Assembly (NCBI GenBank): GCA_041919675.1
Contig: JAYRTJ010000005.1
Location: 1 to 64,000 of the forward strand
Reading direction: 5' to 3'
DNA from: SHVO01 sp041919675
GTDB taxonomy: Bacteria > Pseudomonadota > Alphaproteobacteria > Rhodospirillales > Rhodospirillaceae
Length of the DNA stretch: 64,000 nt
Made by a program: the position numbers and the translations under genes. The notes under the pieces were generated by a model, which saw nothing but the letters and a program-made list of their open reading frames with translations, did no database searches and was not told where the DNA came from. This document shows, one piece after another, positions 35,497-43,817 of the stretch (positions within the stretch are counted from its first letter, which is position 1; each line of letters begins with the position of its first letter).

Positions 35497-35508
35497 CGCC
35501 TCCCAGCG
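35497..35508 (-). promoter_or_regulatory. Recurrent intergenic motif, copy 2
   Basis: CGCCTCCCAGCG, identical over 12 bases to the copy at 30471. It lies 84 bases upstream of the TonB receptor start codon, next to an AT-rich stretch (GATATCCTATAG). Confidence 0.35.
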
Positions 35509-35611
35509 ATCAGATATCCTATAGTCTTTGTCTGGACCTCCTTAGCGGCGCGCGGACGCGCTGACGCGGAAACGGCTCGGTTTGATGTCTCGTTTCGGCC
35601 CGCGCGGGCGA

Positions 35612-35622
35612 CGCCTCCCAGC
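35612..35622 (-). promoter_or_regulatory. Recurrent intergenic motif, copy 3
   Basis: CGCCTCCCAGC, sharing 11 bases with the copies at 30471 and 35497, in the same 235-base gap (35414-35648) between the secreted protein gene and the TonB receptor gene. The perfect palindrome CCCGCGCGGG lies just before it. The gap holds no gene. Confidence 0.3.
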
Positions 35623-35648
35623 ATCACCCGCGTGAAAGCCCGTTGCTC

Positions 35649-36743
35649 CTATCTTGAAGCAACTTCTTTCGGCGGATGCTGGATGAACACTTGCGTGAAC
35701 TTGACGGCGAGCGCCGACGAGATGGCGGTGTTCTTACCCGTCTTCGGATCGGGGTAACCGTCCGCGAGGCGATGCAGATGCTTGTACAGTGACGGCGACG
35801 ACAGCTGGCCGTAGCTCTGGTGGTGCGTCGACCACGAGTGGTTGAGCTGGCGGTACCAGTTGTCGATGTCGGAGTAACCCGCGAGCAGGCCTTCCGCGCG
35901 CTCCGGCGTCAATTTCAACTGGAACACCGCGCCCTTCATGTGATCTTCGCCCGGAATCTGGTTGAAGATCGCATGCGGCAGCGTGACATCGCTGGGCTGG
36001 GTGGTGAGAACGCCGTCGACGATCTTGCCGGTCAAGCGCTGCACGTACTTCTTGCCCCAGCGCATATCGACGCGGTTGGAGCCGCCGGGGATGATGTCGT
36101 TGCCGGTGGCGTCGGCCATCATGCGGTCGCGGCCGCGCAGGATCGTCACATCGACATGCGGATCGTTGACCATGTCCTCGACGCCGGAGATTTCGATCAG
36201 CACGCGATTGAATTCAAAGTCGCGCAGGTAGCGGTTTACCAGGAAGTGCAGAATGCCGGTGGGACCGCGGAACTCCTCGATGCAGCCGATGGCGCGGTAG
36301 AGCTGGTTGTCGATGCCCTTCACACCGTCCGGCGTGACCTGATCGTCGGCGTCCACGCGGCCGTCGAGATTGACGCCGTAGGAAACATTGCCGACCGGAC
36401 CGCGGAACGGGAACGGATCTTCGCCAAGTTCGGGGTGCCAGATCTTCGCTTCCCAGGCGAGCTGGGCTTCTTCAAGCGTGCGCTTCTTGCCGTCATCGAC
36501 GAACATCTTCTTGAACTGTTCGCGCGGCCCCCAGGCATTGAGGCCTTCCGGACATTCCTGCTTGCCTTCCGGCGTCTGATACACCGCCCACACTTCATCG
36601 GTGAGGATGTAGCCGATGACGCCGTTCACCGGCGCCGCCGCCGCCGTGTCGGTGGAGGATGCCGCCATCGGGGCGGTGGAAGCGCTCATCGCGAGGCCGG
36701 CCGTGAGGCCCAGCGCGGCGGCGAAGTGTGTCGTCTTCTTCAT
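35649..36743 (-). CDS. Exported protein of unknown function in the DUF1552 locus
   Basis: A 364-residue protein with a signal peptide (MKKTTHFAAALGLTAGLAMS..., cleavage ~28). I do not recognise a family. Visible features are a YILTDEVWAVYQT strand near the start, an acidic calcium-loop-like stretch NLDGRVDADDQVTPDGVKGIDNQLYRAIGC (~128-157), where D-x-D spacing suggests metal binding, and a C-terminal region rich in His and Tyr (WYRQLNHSWSTHHQSYGQ, ~305-322). Only one Cys is obvious. It lies between the repeat proteins and the TonB receptor, all on one strand, so it is probably periplasmic or surface-exposed and part of the same system. Confidence 0.8.
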   Translation of the reverse strand: MKKTTHFAAALGLTAGLAMSASTAPMAASSTDTAAAAPVNGVIGYILTDEVWAVYQTPEGKQECPEGLNAWGPREQFKKMFVDDGKKRTLEEAQLAWEAKIWHPELGEDPFPFRGPVGNVSYGVNLDGRVDADDQVTPDGVKGIDNQLYRAIGCIEEFRGPTGILHFLVNRYLRDFEFNRVLIEISGVEDMVNDPHVDVTILRGRDRMMADATGNDIIPGGSNRVDMRWGKKYVQRLTGKIVDGVLTTQPSDVTLPHAIFNQIPGEDHMKGAVFQLKLTPERAEGLLAGYSDIDNWYRQLNHSWSTHHQSYGQLSSPSLYKHLHRLADGYPDPKTGKNTAISSALAVKFTQVFIQHPPKEVASR

Positions 36744-36766
36744 TGTCGTTCTCCCTCCAACGCGTC

Positions 36767-38134
36767 TTACGAGGCGTTATTGAAATAGTCGTCGCGATAC
36801 CAGATCGCCTTGAAGCCGTTGCGCTGGCCTTGGAACTCGCCCCAGGAATCGCCGTTGATGTCGCCGGGTTCTTTATCGAGATAGGAGGTGTAAACGGGCC
36901 GGTCGCGCCACGCCCAGACGCGCAAGGCGTCCGCCTGCCCGGCCGCCGCGCGGCGACCGGTCTTCGGGTCGATCGCCATCACGCTCCACGCGCTGTTGTC
37001 GCTTTTGGCGTCACGGCTCGCGAGCACATAGGGGAACGTCTGCATGCACTTTTCCTGACTGCCGGCGCCGCAGATGGCCAGCCGGTAAGCTTGCGTCAGA
37101 TCCGGATGATTGCAGGCTTGCTGATCCCAAGCGTCGTCATTGCAATTGTAGACGTAGATCGTCTTGCCGTTCTTGTCGGCGAGCACCTGTCCCGAAGCGG
37201 CGTCCTGCAGGGTGAAGTCCCGGCTCGGAAACGGCGTGGCCTGCGTATAGGCGTTGTGCCAGCCCGGCACGTCGCTGCCCTGCAGGCTGGCGTTACGGCC
37301 TTCCGGCGACAGCGCATAGGTGTAGAGCGGCTTTCCGCGGAAGGTCCACTGGCGCACGCCCGGCGAGCGCTGGATGACGCCCCATTCGCCCTGCGCTTCG
37401 GCGAATTCCGGCGCGGTGACCGGCGTCCATTCATCCGCGCAGCGATCAAAGCAGTTCGATTTATGGAGAGCGTCGCGATCCCAGGTGTAGACCGACTGGC
37501 GATCCGCGGTGGCGAGCAAGCGCCCGGTCGCGACTTGAATCACGATAAACCCGGGCGGCACGAGCGCCGGCGGACCGACCGGTTCGCGTTGGGCGCCCGA
37601 AGCGTTGCCGCGATTGGCGCGGCGGCGCGTTCCGCCGTTCACATCGCCCGGTTTCTTATCCAGCAGCGAGGTGTACATGGGGTAGCCGTCGTACGCCCAC
37701 TGCATCTTGCCGCTGGGATGTTTGATGACCGTCCACTTGCCGACATTCGCCGCGCCGTCCGGCGCCCACACGGGCGGCCAAAGCTGAACGCAGCTCATGC
37801 GCGTGTCCGCGTCGGGCATGATGAAGCCGCCCGGATACGGGCTCATCAGGCCCGCATTCTCCTTGAACAACGTGTCGGTGCAGGTCGGTTTGCCCTTTTG
37901 ATCGCCGGCGTCGCCGTTGCGCAGCTGAATGAACGGCCATTGGTAGAGCGTCTTGCCGTCGGCCGTCGCAAACAACGGCCCTTCCTCGTCGGTCTGAATG
38001 ACCTGAATGCCGGCCGGCATCGGGGCGCGCTGATACTGTTCCTTCGGCGCGCTCTTCTGTGTTTGTGCGAAGGCGGCGCCGGCGATGAGCGCCGCGGCGA
38101 ATGTCAGGACGCAAACTTTACGCAGATGCCGCAT
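36767..38134 (-). CDS. Exported protein with Yx(FWY)xxD-type secreted repeats (paralogue 1)
   Basis: A 455-residue protein with a signal peptide (cleavage after AFA, ~23) and no lipobox. Several degenerate copies of the secreted repeat seen in COG4315/PF03640 proteins are present: GPLFATADGKTLYQW (~51-65), YDGYPMYTSLLDKKPGDVNGG, LLATADRQSVYTWDRD with NCFDRCADEW, GKPLYTYALS and RPVYTSYLDKEPGDINGD. The Cys pair after the tyrosine motif recurs, and ten or so cysteines suggest disulfides. The function of the family is unknown. A close paralogue follows at 38156-39523, 21 bases away, so the pair arose by tandem duplication. Confidence 0.85.
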   Translation of the reverse strand: MRHLRKVCVLTFAAALIAGAAFAQTQKSAPKEQYQRAPMPAGIQVIQTDEEGPLFATADGKTLYQWPFIQLRNGDAGDQKGKPTCTDTLFKENAGLMSPYPGGFIMPDADTRMSCVQLWPPVWAPDGAANVGKWTVIKHPSGKMQWAYDGYPMYTSLLDKKPGDVNGGTRRRANRGNASGAQREPVGPPALVPPGFIVIQVATGRLLATADRQSVYTWDRDALHKSNCFDRCADEWTPVTAPEFAEAQGEWGVIQRSPGVRQWTFRGKPLYTYALSPEGRNASLQGSDVPGWHNAYTQATPFPSRDFTLQDAASGQVLADKNGKTIYVYNCNDDAWDQQACNHPDLTQAYRLAICGAGSQEKCMQTFPYVLASRDAKSDNSAWSVMAIDPKTGRRAAAGQADALRVWAWRDRPVYTSYLDKEPGDINGDSWGEFQGQRNGFKAIWYRDDYFNNAS

Positions 38135-38155
38135 GATCCTTGCCCTGCCGCGCGC

Positions 38156-39523
38156 CTAAGACGCGTTGTTGAAATAGTCGTCGCGCAGCCAGAAGGCTTT
38201 GAAGCCGTTCCGCGCGCCCTGGAATTCACCCCAGGAATCGCCGTTGATATCGCCCGGTTCCGTATCGCCGGAGAAGGTGTAGACGGGCCGGTCGCGGTAC
38301 GCCCAGACGCGCAAGGCATCGCCCTTTCCCGCGGTGGCGCGGTGACCGGTCTTCGCGTCGATCTCAATGATGCTCCATGCCTGGCTGTCGCTCTTGGCGT
38401 CCTTGTCCGCGAGCACGTAAGGGAACGTCCGCATGCATTTTTCCTGGCTGCCGCCGCCGCACACGGCGATCCGGTATGCTTGCGTCAGATCGGGGTGATT
38501 GCAGGACTGCTGATCGACCGCGTCGTCATTGCAGTTGTAGATGTAAACGGTCTTGCCGTTGCGATCGGCCACCACCTGGCCGGACGGCGCATCCTGCACC
38601 GTGAAGCCTTTCGGCGGGCTGGGCGCGCGCTGTGTGTAGACATTGCGCCAGCCCGGCACGTCGCTGCCTTGCAGGCTGGCGTTGCGGCCTTCCGGCGACA
38701 GCGCGTAGGTGTAGAGCGGTTTTCCGCGGAAGGTCCACTGGCGCAGGCCCGGCGAGCGCTGGATGATGCCCCATTCGCCGAGCGGCTTGGCGAACTCGGG
38801 CGCGAGCACCGCGGTCCATTCGGTCTCGCAACGGTCATAGCAATTCGACTTGTTCGGCGCGTCGCGGTCCGACGTGTAGACCGACGCGCGGTCCGCGGTC
38901 GCGACGAGGCGGCCCGTCGCCACCTGAATGACGATGAAGCCCGGCGGGATCACGGGCGGCGGTCCCACCGGCTCGCGCAGGGCGCCCGCCTCGCCCGTGA
39001 CGCGGCGGCGCGTTCCCCCGTTCACGTCGCCCGGCTTCTTGTCCAGGATCGAGGTGTACATGGGAAAGCCGTCATAGGCCCACTGCATCTTGCCGTCGGG
39101 GCGCTTGATCGCGGTCCATTTGTCGACGCCCTTGGCGTCGGCAGGCGCCAGGACGGGCGGCCACAACTGGGCGCACGACAGGCGCTTGTCGACATCGGGA
39201 AGAACGAAGCCGCCGGGATATGGGCTCATGAGCCCGGCGTTTTCCTTGTAGACGGTGTCGTCGCAGGTCGGCTTGCCCTTCTGCTCGCCGCCGTCACCGT
39301 TGCGCAGCGCGCGGAACGGCCATTGATAAAGCGTCTTACCCTCGGCGGTCGCGTACAGCGGACCTTCGATGTCCGTGATGACGACCTGAATCCCGGGCGG
39401 CAACGGCTGACGCTGATAATCCTCAACCGGCTCGCCGCGCTTCATCTGCGCGGCGGCCCCGCCGGCCAAGAGCGCGACCGCGGCGACCATCGACAAAACT
39501 TTTACCGTCCGTAGCGGCCGCAT
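38156..39523 (-). CDS. Exported protein with Yx(FWY)xxD-type secreted repeats (paralogue 2)
   Basis: A 455-residue protein, the same length as the paralogue at 36767 and collinear with it. Long blocks are identical or nearly so, for example RQWTFRGKPLYTYALSPEGR and the C-terminal DDYFNNAS. Differences fall in the motif positions: VYTSDRD here against VYTWDRD, and VYTFSGDTEPG here against VYTSYLDKEPG. A signal peptide (cleavage after GAAA, ~25) is present. On the minus strand it is the second gene after DUF1552-2. Divergence in the tyrosine motifs suggests the two copies have split their ligands or partners. Confidence 0.85.
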   Translation of the reverse strand: MRPLRTVKVLSMVAAVALLAGGAAAQMKRGEPVEDYQRQPLPPGIQVVITDIEGPLYATAEGKTLYQWPFRALRNGDGGEQKGKPTCDDTVYKENAGLMSPYPGGFVLPDVDKRLSCAQLWPPVLAPADAKGVDKWTAIKRPDGKMQWAYDGFPMYTSILDKKPGDVNGGTRRRVTGEAGALREPVGPPPVIPPGFIVIQVATGRLVATADRASVYTSDRDAPNKSNCYDRCETEWTAVLAPEFAKPLGEWGIIQRSPGLRQWTFRGKPLYTYALSPEGRNASLQGSDVPGWRNVYTQRAPSPPKGFTVQDAPSGQVVADRNGKTVYIYNCNDDAVDQQSCNHPDLTQAYRIAVCGGGSQEKCMRTFPYVLADKDAKSDSQAWSIIEIDAKTGHRATAGKGDALRVWAYRDRPVYTFSGDTEPGDINGDSWGEFQGARNGFKAFWLRDDYFNNAS

Positions 39524-39562
39524 GTCCTTGTCCCTCCCGACAACGAACTTCGACTTCGGTGG

Positions 39563-40900
39563 TCAGACCAGGATTTCGCTGATCTCCTTCGAGGTGTTGT
39601 TCGACTTCGTCCCCCAGGACGGAATGTCGAGGCCAAAGACCTTCTGAAGCGTATAGCCGAGGCGTACGACGGTCGAACCGCCGCCGGCGACATGCAGACC
39701 GGTTTTGATCTTGCCGGACGCCTTGCCGGCCGTGAACATCGGCACGCCGTCCAGGCTGTGGATGCGCGCGAGCGATTGATCGGTCGTTCCGTAGATCAGG
39801 CAGTTGTCGAGCAGCAGGCCGTCGCCTTCCTTCACTTTCGTAAAGGCTTCGACGAAGTAGGCCCAGCTTTCCATCGAGCGCTGCGTGAACCAGGACACGA
39901 TCGGCTGATAACCCAGCTTCTCGTCCAGCGGCTCTTCGTGCGTCGTCGTGTGGTGCGGCTTTTCATAGCCCGCCTTGATGGTGGCGGACTGCGCGGCCGA
40001 GTAGGACATGTTGAAAACGCGCGTCTGGTCGCACGCGATCGCCATCACGAGGATATCTGTCATCAAGTTGTGGCGGATCGCCGTGAGTTCGGTGTCGCCG
40101 CCGGTCTTCGGATCCTCGCCCGGCTTGCCGGCCGGCTTGCACGCGGCAATCGGGTCCGGCTTGGTCAGCTGCTGATCGAACTGGCGCTCGAGATCGCGCA
40201 GATTGCTGAAATATTGATCGAGGCGCGCCCGGTCTTCGGCGCCGACCTTCTCATGCAGCACTTTCGTCTGGTCCATAACGCCCGAGAGCACGCTGCGGCG
40301 CGCCATGGTGCGCGGGTTCGGCGTAAACGTCGGCGCGTTAGGGTCCTGGAAGTCCGGACCGAAGACGCGCGTGTAGAAATTGACCGGCGACCATTCCGAG
40401 GTGTTCGGCGAGTTCGCGTTCTCGTAGGAGAAGGTGTTGCGCACGTCGCCGGTGGCGGTCGCGGTGATTTGCTGGAAGCGCGTGGTGCGGCCGATCTTCT
40501 TGGCGATCGTCACGTCGATGGTTTCACCCGGGCGATGATCGCCGCTTTCCGGGGCCTGACCGGTGCGATTGCAGATCCACGCCGTGTAGTGACAAAGGTT
40601 CGGTGCGGTGTCCTTGAAGGCGTTGTATCCGGAGAAGATGTTGAGGTGCTGCTTCACGTTGCGCAGCGAGGCGATTTCCTCCGGCAGCTCATAATTCGCG
40701 CCGACCTTCTTGGGCACGAACAGCTTTTCGTTCATGCCGCAGCCCCAGAACCAGGTTCCGAAGCGCAAGGGCATGGGCGCGCCGTCAGCCATGGCGTTGC
40801 CGTTTCCATTGAGGAAATAGTTCAGCAGCGGGATGCCCACGGTGACCGCGCCACCGTTCAACATGCCGCGCAGCACACGCCGTCTATTCAGGCCGTCCAT
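39563..40900 (-). CDS. DUF1552 domain protein, Tat-exported (paralogue 2)
   Basis: A 446-residue protein, collinear with the protein at 29019-30356. Both share RRRVLRGML in the twin-arginine signal, GGAVTVG, FGTW-WG-GM, ELPEEIAS, FYTR-FGPDFQDPNAP, GAEDRARLDQYF and HSLDG-P--TAG. I chose the ATG ending at 40900, which aligns with the paralogue; an in-frame ATG at 40972 adds 24 residues that do not align. Both genes have a GGAGGGTTTTGAG-like ribosome site. It is the first gene of the seven-gene run and sits at the opposite end from paralogue 1. Confidence 0.88.
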   Translation of the reverse strand: MDGLNRRRVLRGMLNGGAVTVGIPLLNYFLNGNGNAMADGAPMPLRFGTWFWGCGMNEKLFVPKKVGANYELPEEIASLRNVKQHLNIFSGYNAFKDTAPNLCHYTAWICNRTGQAPESGDHRPGETIDVTIAKKIGRTTRFQQITATATGDVRNTFSYENANSPNTSEWSPVNFYTRVFGPDFQDPNAPTFTPNPRTMARRSVLSGVMDQTKVLHEKVGAEDRARLDQYFSNLRDLERQFDQQLTKPDPIAACKPAGKPGEDPKTGGDTELTAIRHNLMTDILVMAIACDQTRVFNMSYSAAQSATIKAGYEKPHHTTTHEEPLDEKLGYQPIVSWFTQRSMESWAYFVEAFTKVKEGDGLLLDNCLIYGTTDQSLARIHSLDGVPMFTAGKASGKIKTGLHVAGGGSTVVRLGYTLQKVFGLDIPSWGTKSNNTSKEISEILV

Positions 40901-41264
40901 CTCAAACCCTCCTCGGTTCGAAGCTCGTTCGGCACGCGGGCAACCGACAGAATTGTCGTCGCTTCTCTGCAATGCCTATATCGTGTAGGAAACCTCCGGT
41001 GACGAAAATATGAGGCGGCGACGTGCCCCACTTAAATTCTGACATTTACGAAACATCCGCGTTCGGCGCCGAGCGCCTCTCCCACGCGGTCAATACCCCG
41101 ACCTTAACGGCATCGCGGCGAGGTCACAAATCTTTTTGATTTTACACGAAAACGCCAACTCTGCTTGTACGTTCTGTAGGCGCGGCGCCCCGATTTGTCA
41201 CCACGCCGCCCGGTCAGATTTCCATAGCTGACATGGTATTTCTTCAAAAAGACAGGAGAAACAG
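40901..41264. other. Divergent intergenic region between DUF1552-2 and osmC
   Basis: These 364 bases have no coding frame I can support. They must hold the promoter of the DUF1552 locus on the minus strand and that of the OsmC gene on the plus strand. The plus-strand ribosome site ACAGGAGAAACAG is clear at ~41250. An AT-rich patch (ATCTTTTTGATTTTACACG, 41130-41148) and GAGCGCCTCTCCCACG (41085), loosely like the CGCCTCCCAGC motif, are visible. I cannot assign -35/-10 boxes with confidence. Confidence 0.5.
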
Positions 41265-41690
41265 ATGAAAAAATCAGGATCAGCGGTTTGGAGCGGCGGC
41301 CTGAAGGATGGGAAGGGCAGCCTCTCGACCGAGAGCGGCGCCCTCAAGAGCCACCCCTATGGATTCACGGCCCGGTTTGAAAACGGCCCGGGCACGAATC
41401 CGGAAGAACTGATCGGCGCCGCGCATGCCGGCTGCTTCACCATGGCGCTGTCGAACATTCTCGGCGAAGCCAATCTCACGGCGCACGAAATGAACACCAA
41501 GGCCGACGTCACGCTGGAAAAGCTTCCCGACGGCTTCGCGATCACGGCGGTGCATCTCACACTGCGCGCAAAAGTACCGGGCGCGAGCCCTGAGAAATTC
41601 GCCGCGTTGGCCGACAAGGCGAAGGTCGGCTGCCCGGTGTCCAAACTCCTGAAGGCCGACATCACGCTGGATGCGGCACTGGAAAACTAA
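41265..41690 (+). CDS. OsmC family peroxiredoxin-like protein
   Basis: A 141-residue thiol peroxidase of the OsmC/Ohr group, reducing organic hydroperoxides with two cysteines. C57 is in AAHAGCFTMALSN and C123 in VGCPVSKLLKA, the family positions. The length fits OsmC. A good AGGAG precedes the ATG. It is transcribed away from the DUF1552 locus and is followed 59 bases later by an epimerase gene on the same strand. Confidence 0.93.
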   Translation: MKKSGSAVWSGGLKDGKGSLSTESGALKSHPYGFTARFENGPGTNPEELIGAAHAGCFTMALSNILGEANLTAHEMNTKADVTLEKLPDGFAITAVHLTLRAKVPGASPEKFAALADKAKVGCPVSKLLKADITLDAALEN

Positions 41691-41737
41691 GTTCCATTAC
41701 TTACCGTCGAACGGTTATCCTTCGTTCGATCACACGC

Positions 41738-41749
41738 GGGGAGGCTCCC
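41738..41749 (+). promoter_or_regulatory. Shine-Dalgarno deciding an ATT start
   Basis: GGGGAGG (41738-41744) lies five bases before ATT at 41750. It is the only strong ribosome site near the start of the epimerase gene, and no ATG, GTG or TTG is in frame near it. Confidence 0.7.
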
Positions 41750-42730
41750 ATTAAAGTCCTAATCACCGGCGGAACCGGGTTCATCGGCTTGCGTCTCGCG
41801 CAAAGCATTCTTGCGCGCGGCGCGCTCGCCGGTCCTTCCGGCGCGCCCCAGCGCGTGGATGAGATGGTCCTGTTCGATACGCCGTCGGCCGCGCCCCTTC
41901 CCCTCGAAGATGCGAGGGTGAAGGTGGTGCGCGGCGATATCTCCGACCCGGGCGCCGTCGCGAAACTGATCGACCGGCCGGATCTGTCGGTTTTTCATTT
42001 GGCGTCGGTGGTCAGCGGCGGCGGCGAACTCGATTTCGACCTTGCAATGCGCGTCAATCTCTATGGTCACTTGCATGTGCTCGAGGCGCTGCGCGCGCTC
42101 GGCTCCAAACCGCGCCACGTCTTCTCGAGTTCCATGGCCGTTTACGGCGGCGCGGCGCTGCCGAAAGAAGTTTCCGATTCCACGCGTCATGTTCCGCAGA
42201 CGACCTATGGGATGACCAAGTCCGCGGGCGAGCTTCTCGTGAATGATTATACGCGCAAAGGCTTCATCGACGGCCGTTGCGCGCGCTTGCCCGCCGTCAT
42301 TGTGCGTCCCGGCGCGCCGAACAAAGCGGCCTCGGGCTTTGTCAGCGGCGTGATCCGCGAGCCGCTGAGCGGGATCGACATGGCGCTGCCGGTGGCGCCG
42401 GAAACGGCGATGGCGGTCGCGGGTTATCGCAGCATCGTCGACAACCTGATCGAACTACACGACCTCGACGGCGCGAAGATGGGCGACGACCGCACCGTCA
42501 ACCTTCCCAACCGCACCGTCACGTTGCGCGAAATGGTCGACAGCATGCAGCGCGTCGCGGGCGGACGCAGGCTCGGCAAGGTGAGCGTGACGCCGGACCC
42601 CTTTGTCGAGAAGATCGTGGCGGGATGGCCGATGGGACTGGGCGCCGCGCGCGCGAAAGCGCTTGGCCTTACGCCGTCCGCGGAACTCGACACCGTTATC
42701 CGCGAATATATATCCGACTATGTAAAATAG
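41750..42730 (+). CDS. NAD-dependent epimerase/dehydratase (SDR), apparent ATT start
   Basis: An extended short-chain dehydrogenase of 327 residues if started at ATT 41750. That start gives (M)KVLITGGTGFIGLRL, the complete Rossmann motif GxxGxxG. The next usable codon, TTG at 41789, would cut through the cofactor site. YGMTKSAGELLVNDY (~155-169) carries the YxxxK catalytic pair. Late residues SVTPDPFVEKIVAGWP resemble DenD/D-erythronate-type dehydrogenases, so a sugar-acid or nucleotide-sugar substrate is possible. A single-base error ATG to ATT would explain the odd start equally well. Confidence 0.87.
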   Translation: MKVLITGGTGFIGLRLAQSILARGALAGPSGAPQRVDEMVLFDTPSAAPLPLEDARVKVVRGDISDPGAVAKLIDRPDLSVFHLASVVSGGGELDFDLAMRVNLYGHLHVLEALRALGSKPRHVFSSSMAVYGGAALPKEVSDSTRHVPQTTYGMTKSAGELLVNDYTRKGFIDGRCARLPAVIVRPGAPNKAASGFVSGVIREPLSGIDMALPVAPETAMAVAGYRSIVDNLIELHDLDGAKMGDDRTVNLPNRTVTLREMVDSMQRVAGGRRLGKVSVTPDPFVEKIVAGWPMGLGAARAKALGLTPSAELDTVIREYISDYVK

Positions 42731-42845
42731 CGGGACGCCCTCCTGTTACCTGAACGTGCGCCAGGGCCTCTCCGGCAACCGGGTTTCAGGTTAGAATTCG
42801 AGGTAGCGAGTCTTTAAGATGTCGCTGTCCTGAATTCGTCCTTGC

Positions 42846-43817
42846 ATGGAGACACGGCTGTTGGCTTTTCGTTCGCGCTATCTGCTTGTGGCGCTTCTTT
42901 GCGTTCTCTCCGCTTGCAGCACCTCCTCACCGAAAGTCTCCGATTACCTCCAGGCCCGCGCCCTTTCAAACGAGGCGCAGGCGCTGATCGATGAAGGCCG
43001 CTACGAGGAAGCCATCGAGAAGCTCAACCGCGTTATCGCCTTCGGATCTATCGACGAAATCGACTACACACGCCGGGCGTCCGCCCACGGCAGCCTCACG
43101 CACTACGCCGAAGCCATCACCGATCTCGACCGCGCCCTGCAATTGAAGCCCGACAATTGGCGCAGCCAGCTTTTGCGCGGCGTGTTCAAGCAGCGGCTCG
43201 GCCAGTACGACGCGGCGATCGCGGACCTCGAAGGTGTCCAGCGTCTGACGCCCGACGCGGTCACGCCGATGCGCCGCACCGCTTATCTCAAGCTCCTCGC
43301 CGGCCAGTTCGACGAAGCGGCGGTGCGCTATCAGCGTCTGCGTTCCATCCCCGGCCAATCGAACACATCGGATCTGGGACAGGGCATGGCCATGTACCTA
43401 TCCGGAAACTGGCTCGGCGCATCGGAATCTTTTGGGCGCGCGCTGAAAGAAGCGCCCGACGACAGCCTCGCCGCGCTTTGGTACGTGAAATCCGGCATGC
43501 GCGCGGGAATCTATGTGGACCGCGAACTCCTTTCCGCCGCGCTCGGCGGCGATGAAGGCGCCATGACGCGCGCCCTTCTCGCCGATTCCGAAGACGTGCC
43601 GGCGGCGGATCCGCAGGCGCTGCGCTCGAAGACCGCGCGGTGCGAGCGCGCGCTGTTCCTTGGTGCGATGCGCGTCATCAAAGCGAACGGCAATGGCGCC
43701 CGCGAGCAATACCAGGCCGCGCAACGTGAATGTCCGCGCGACAGCATCGAGGCGGCGGAAGCGCGCGCCGAACTCGACCGCCTGTCCGCGCGTGAGAACC
43801 TTCCCTCCGGCGGCTAG
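42846..43817 (+). CDS. Tetratricopeptide-repeat lipoprotein
   Basis: A 323-residue protein with a lipoprotein signal (VALLCVLSAC, Cys24). At least four TPR-like helix pairs lie between ~40 and 215 (ALIDEGRYEEAIEKLNRVI, GSLTHYAEAITDLDRALQLKP, RLGQYDAAIADLEGVQRLTP, LLAGQFDEAAVRYQRLRS), then SGNWLGASESFGRALKEAPD. It is a scaffold for protein contacts in the periplasm, with no enzymatic motif. It is followed by a flippase gene, so a part in polysaccharide export is conceivable but not shown. Confidence 0.87.
   Translation: METRLLAFRSRYLLVALLCVLSACSTSSPKVSDYLQARALSNEAQALIDEGRYEEAIEKLNRVIAFGSIDEIDYTRRASAHGSLTHYAEAITDLDRALQLKPDNWRSQLLRGVFKQRLGQYDAAIADLEGVQRLTPDAVTPMRRTAYLKLLAGQFDEAAVRYQRLRSIPGQSNTSDLGQGMAMYLSGNWLGASESFGRALKEAPDDSLAALWYVKSGMRAGIYVDRELLSAALGGDEGAMTRALLADSEDVPAADPQALRSKTARCERALFLGAMRVIKANGNGAREQYQAAQRECPRDSIEAAEARAELDRLSARENLPSGG

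Noticed and set aside
36728..39514. Open plus-strand frame of 928 codons opposite the secreted-repeat genes
   Set aside because: It is an antisense shadow of two real genes: internal repetition mirrors the duplication, it is rich in Arg, Ala, Val and His, and it has no domain, signal or ribosome site.
42748..42791. Inverted repeat ACCTGAA/TTCAGGT before the TPR lipoprotein gene
   Set aside because: Seven base pairs with a 30-base loop and no T-run; too weak to call a terminator or operator.
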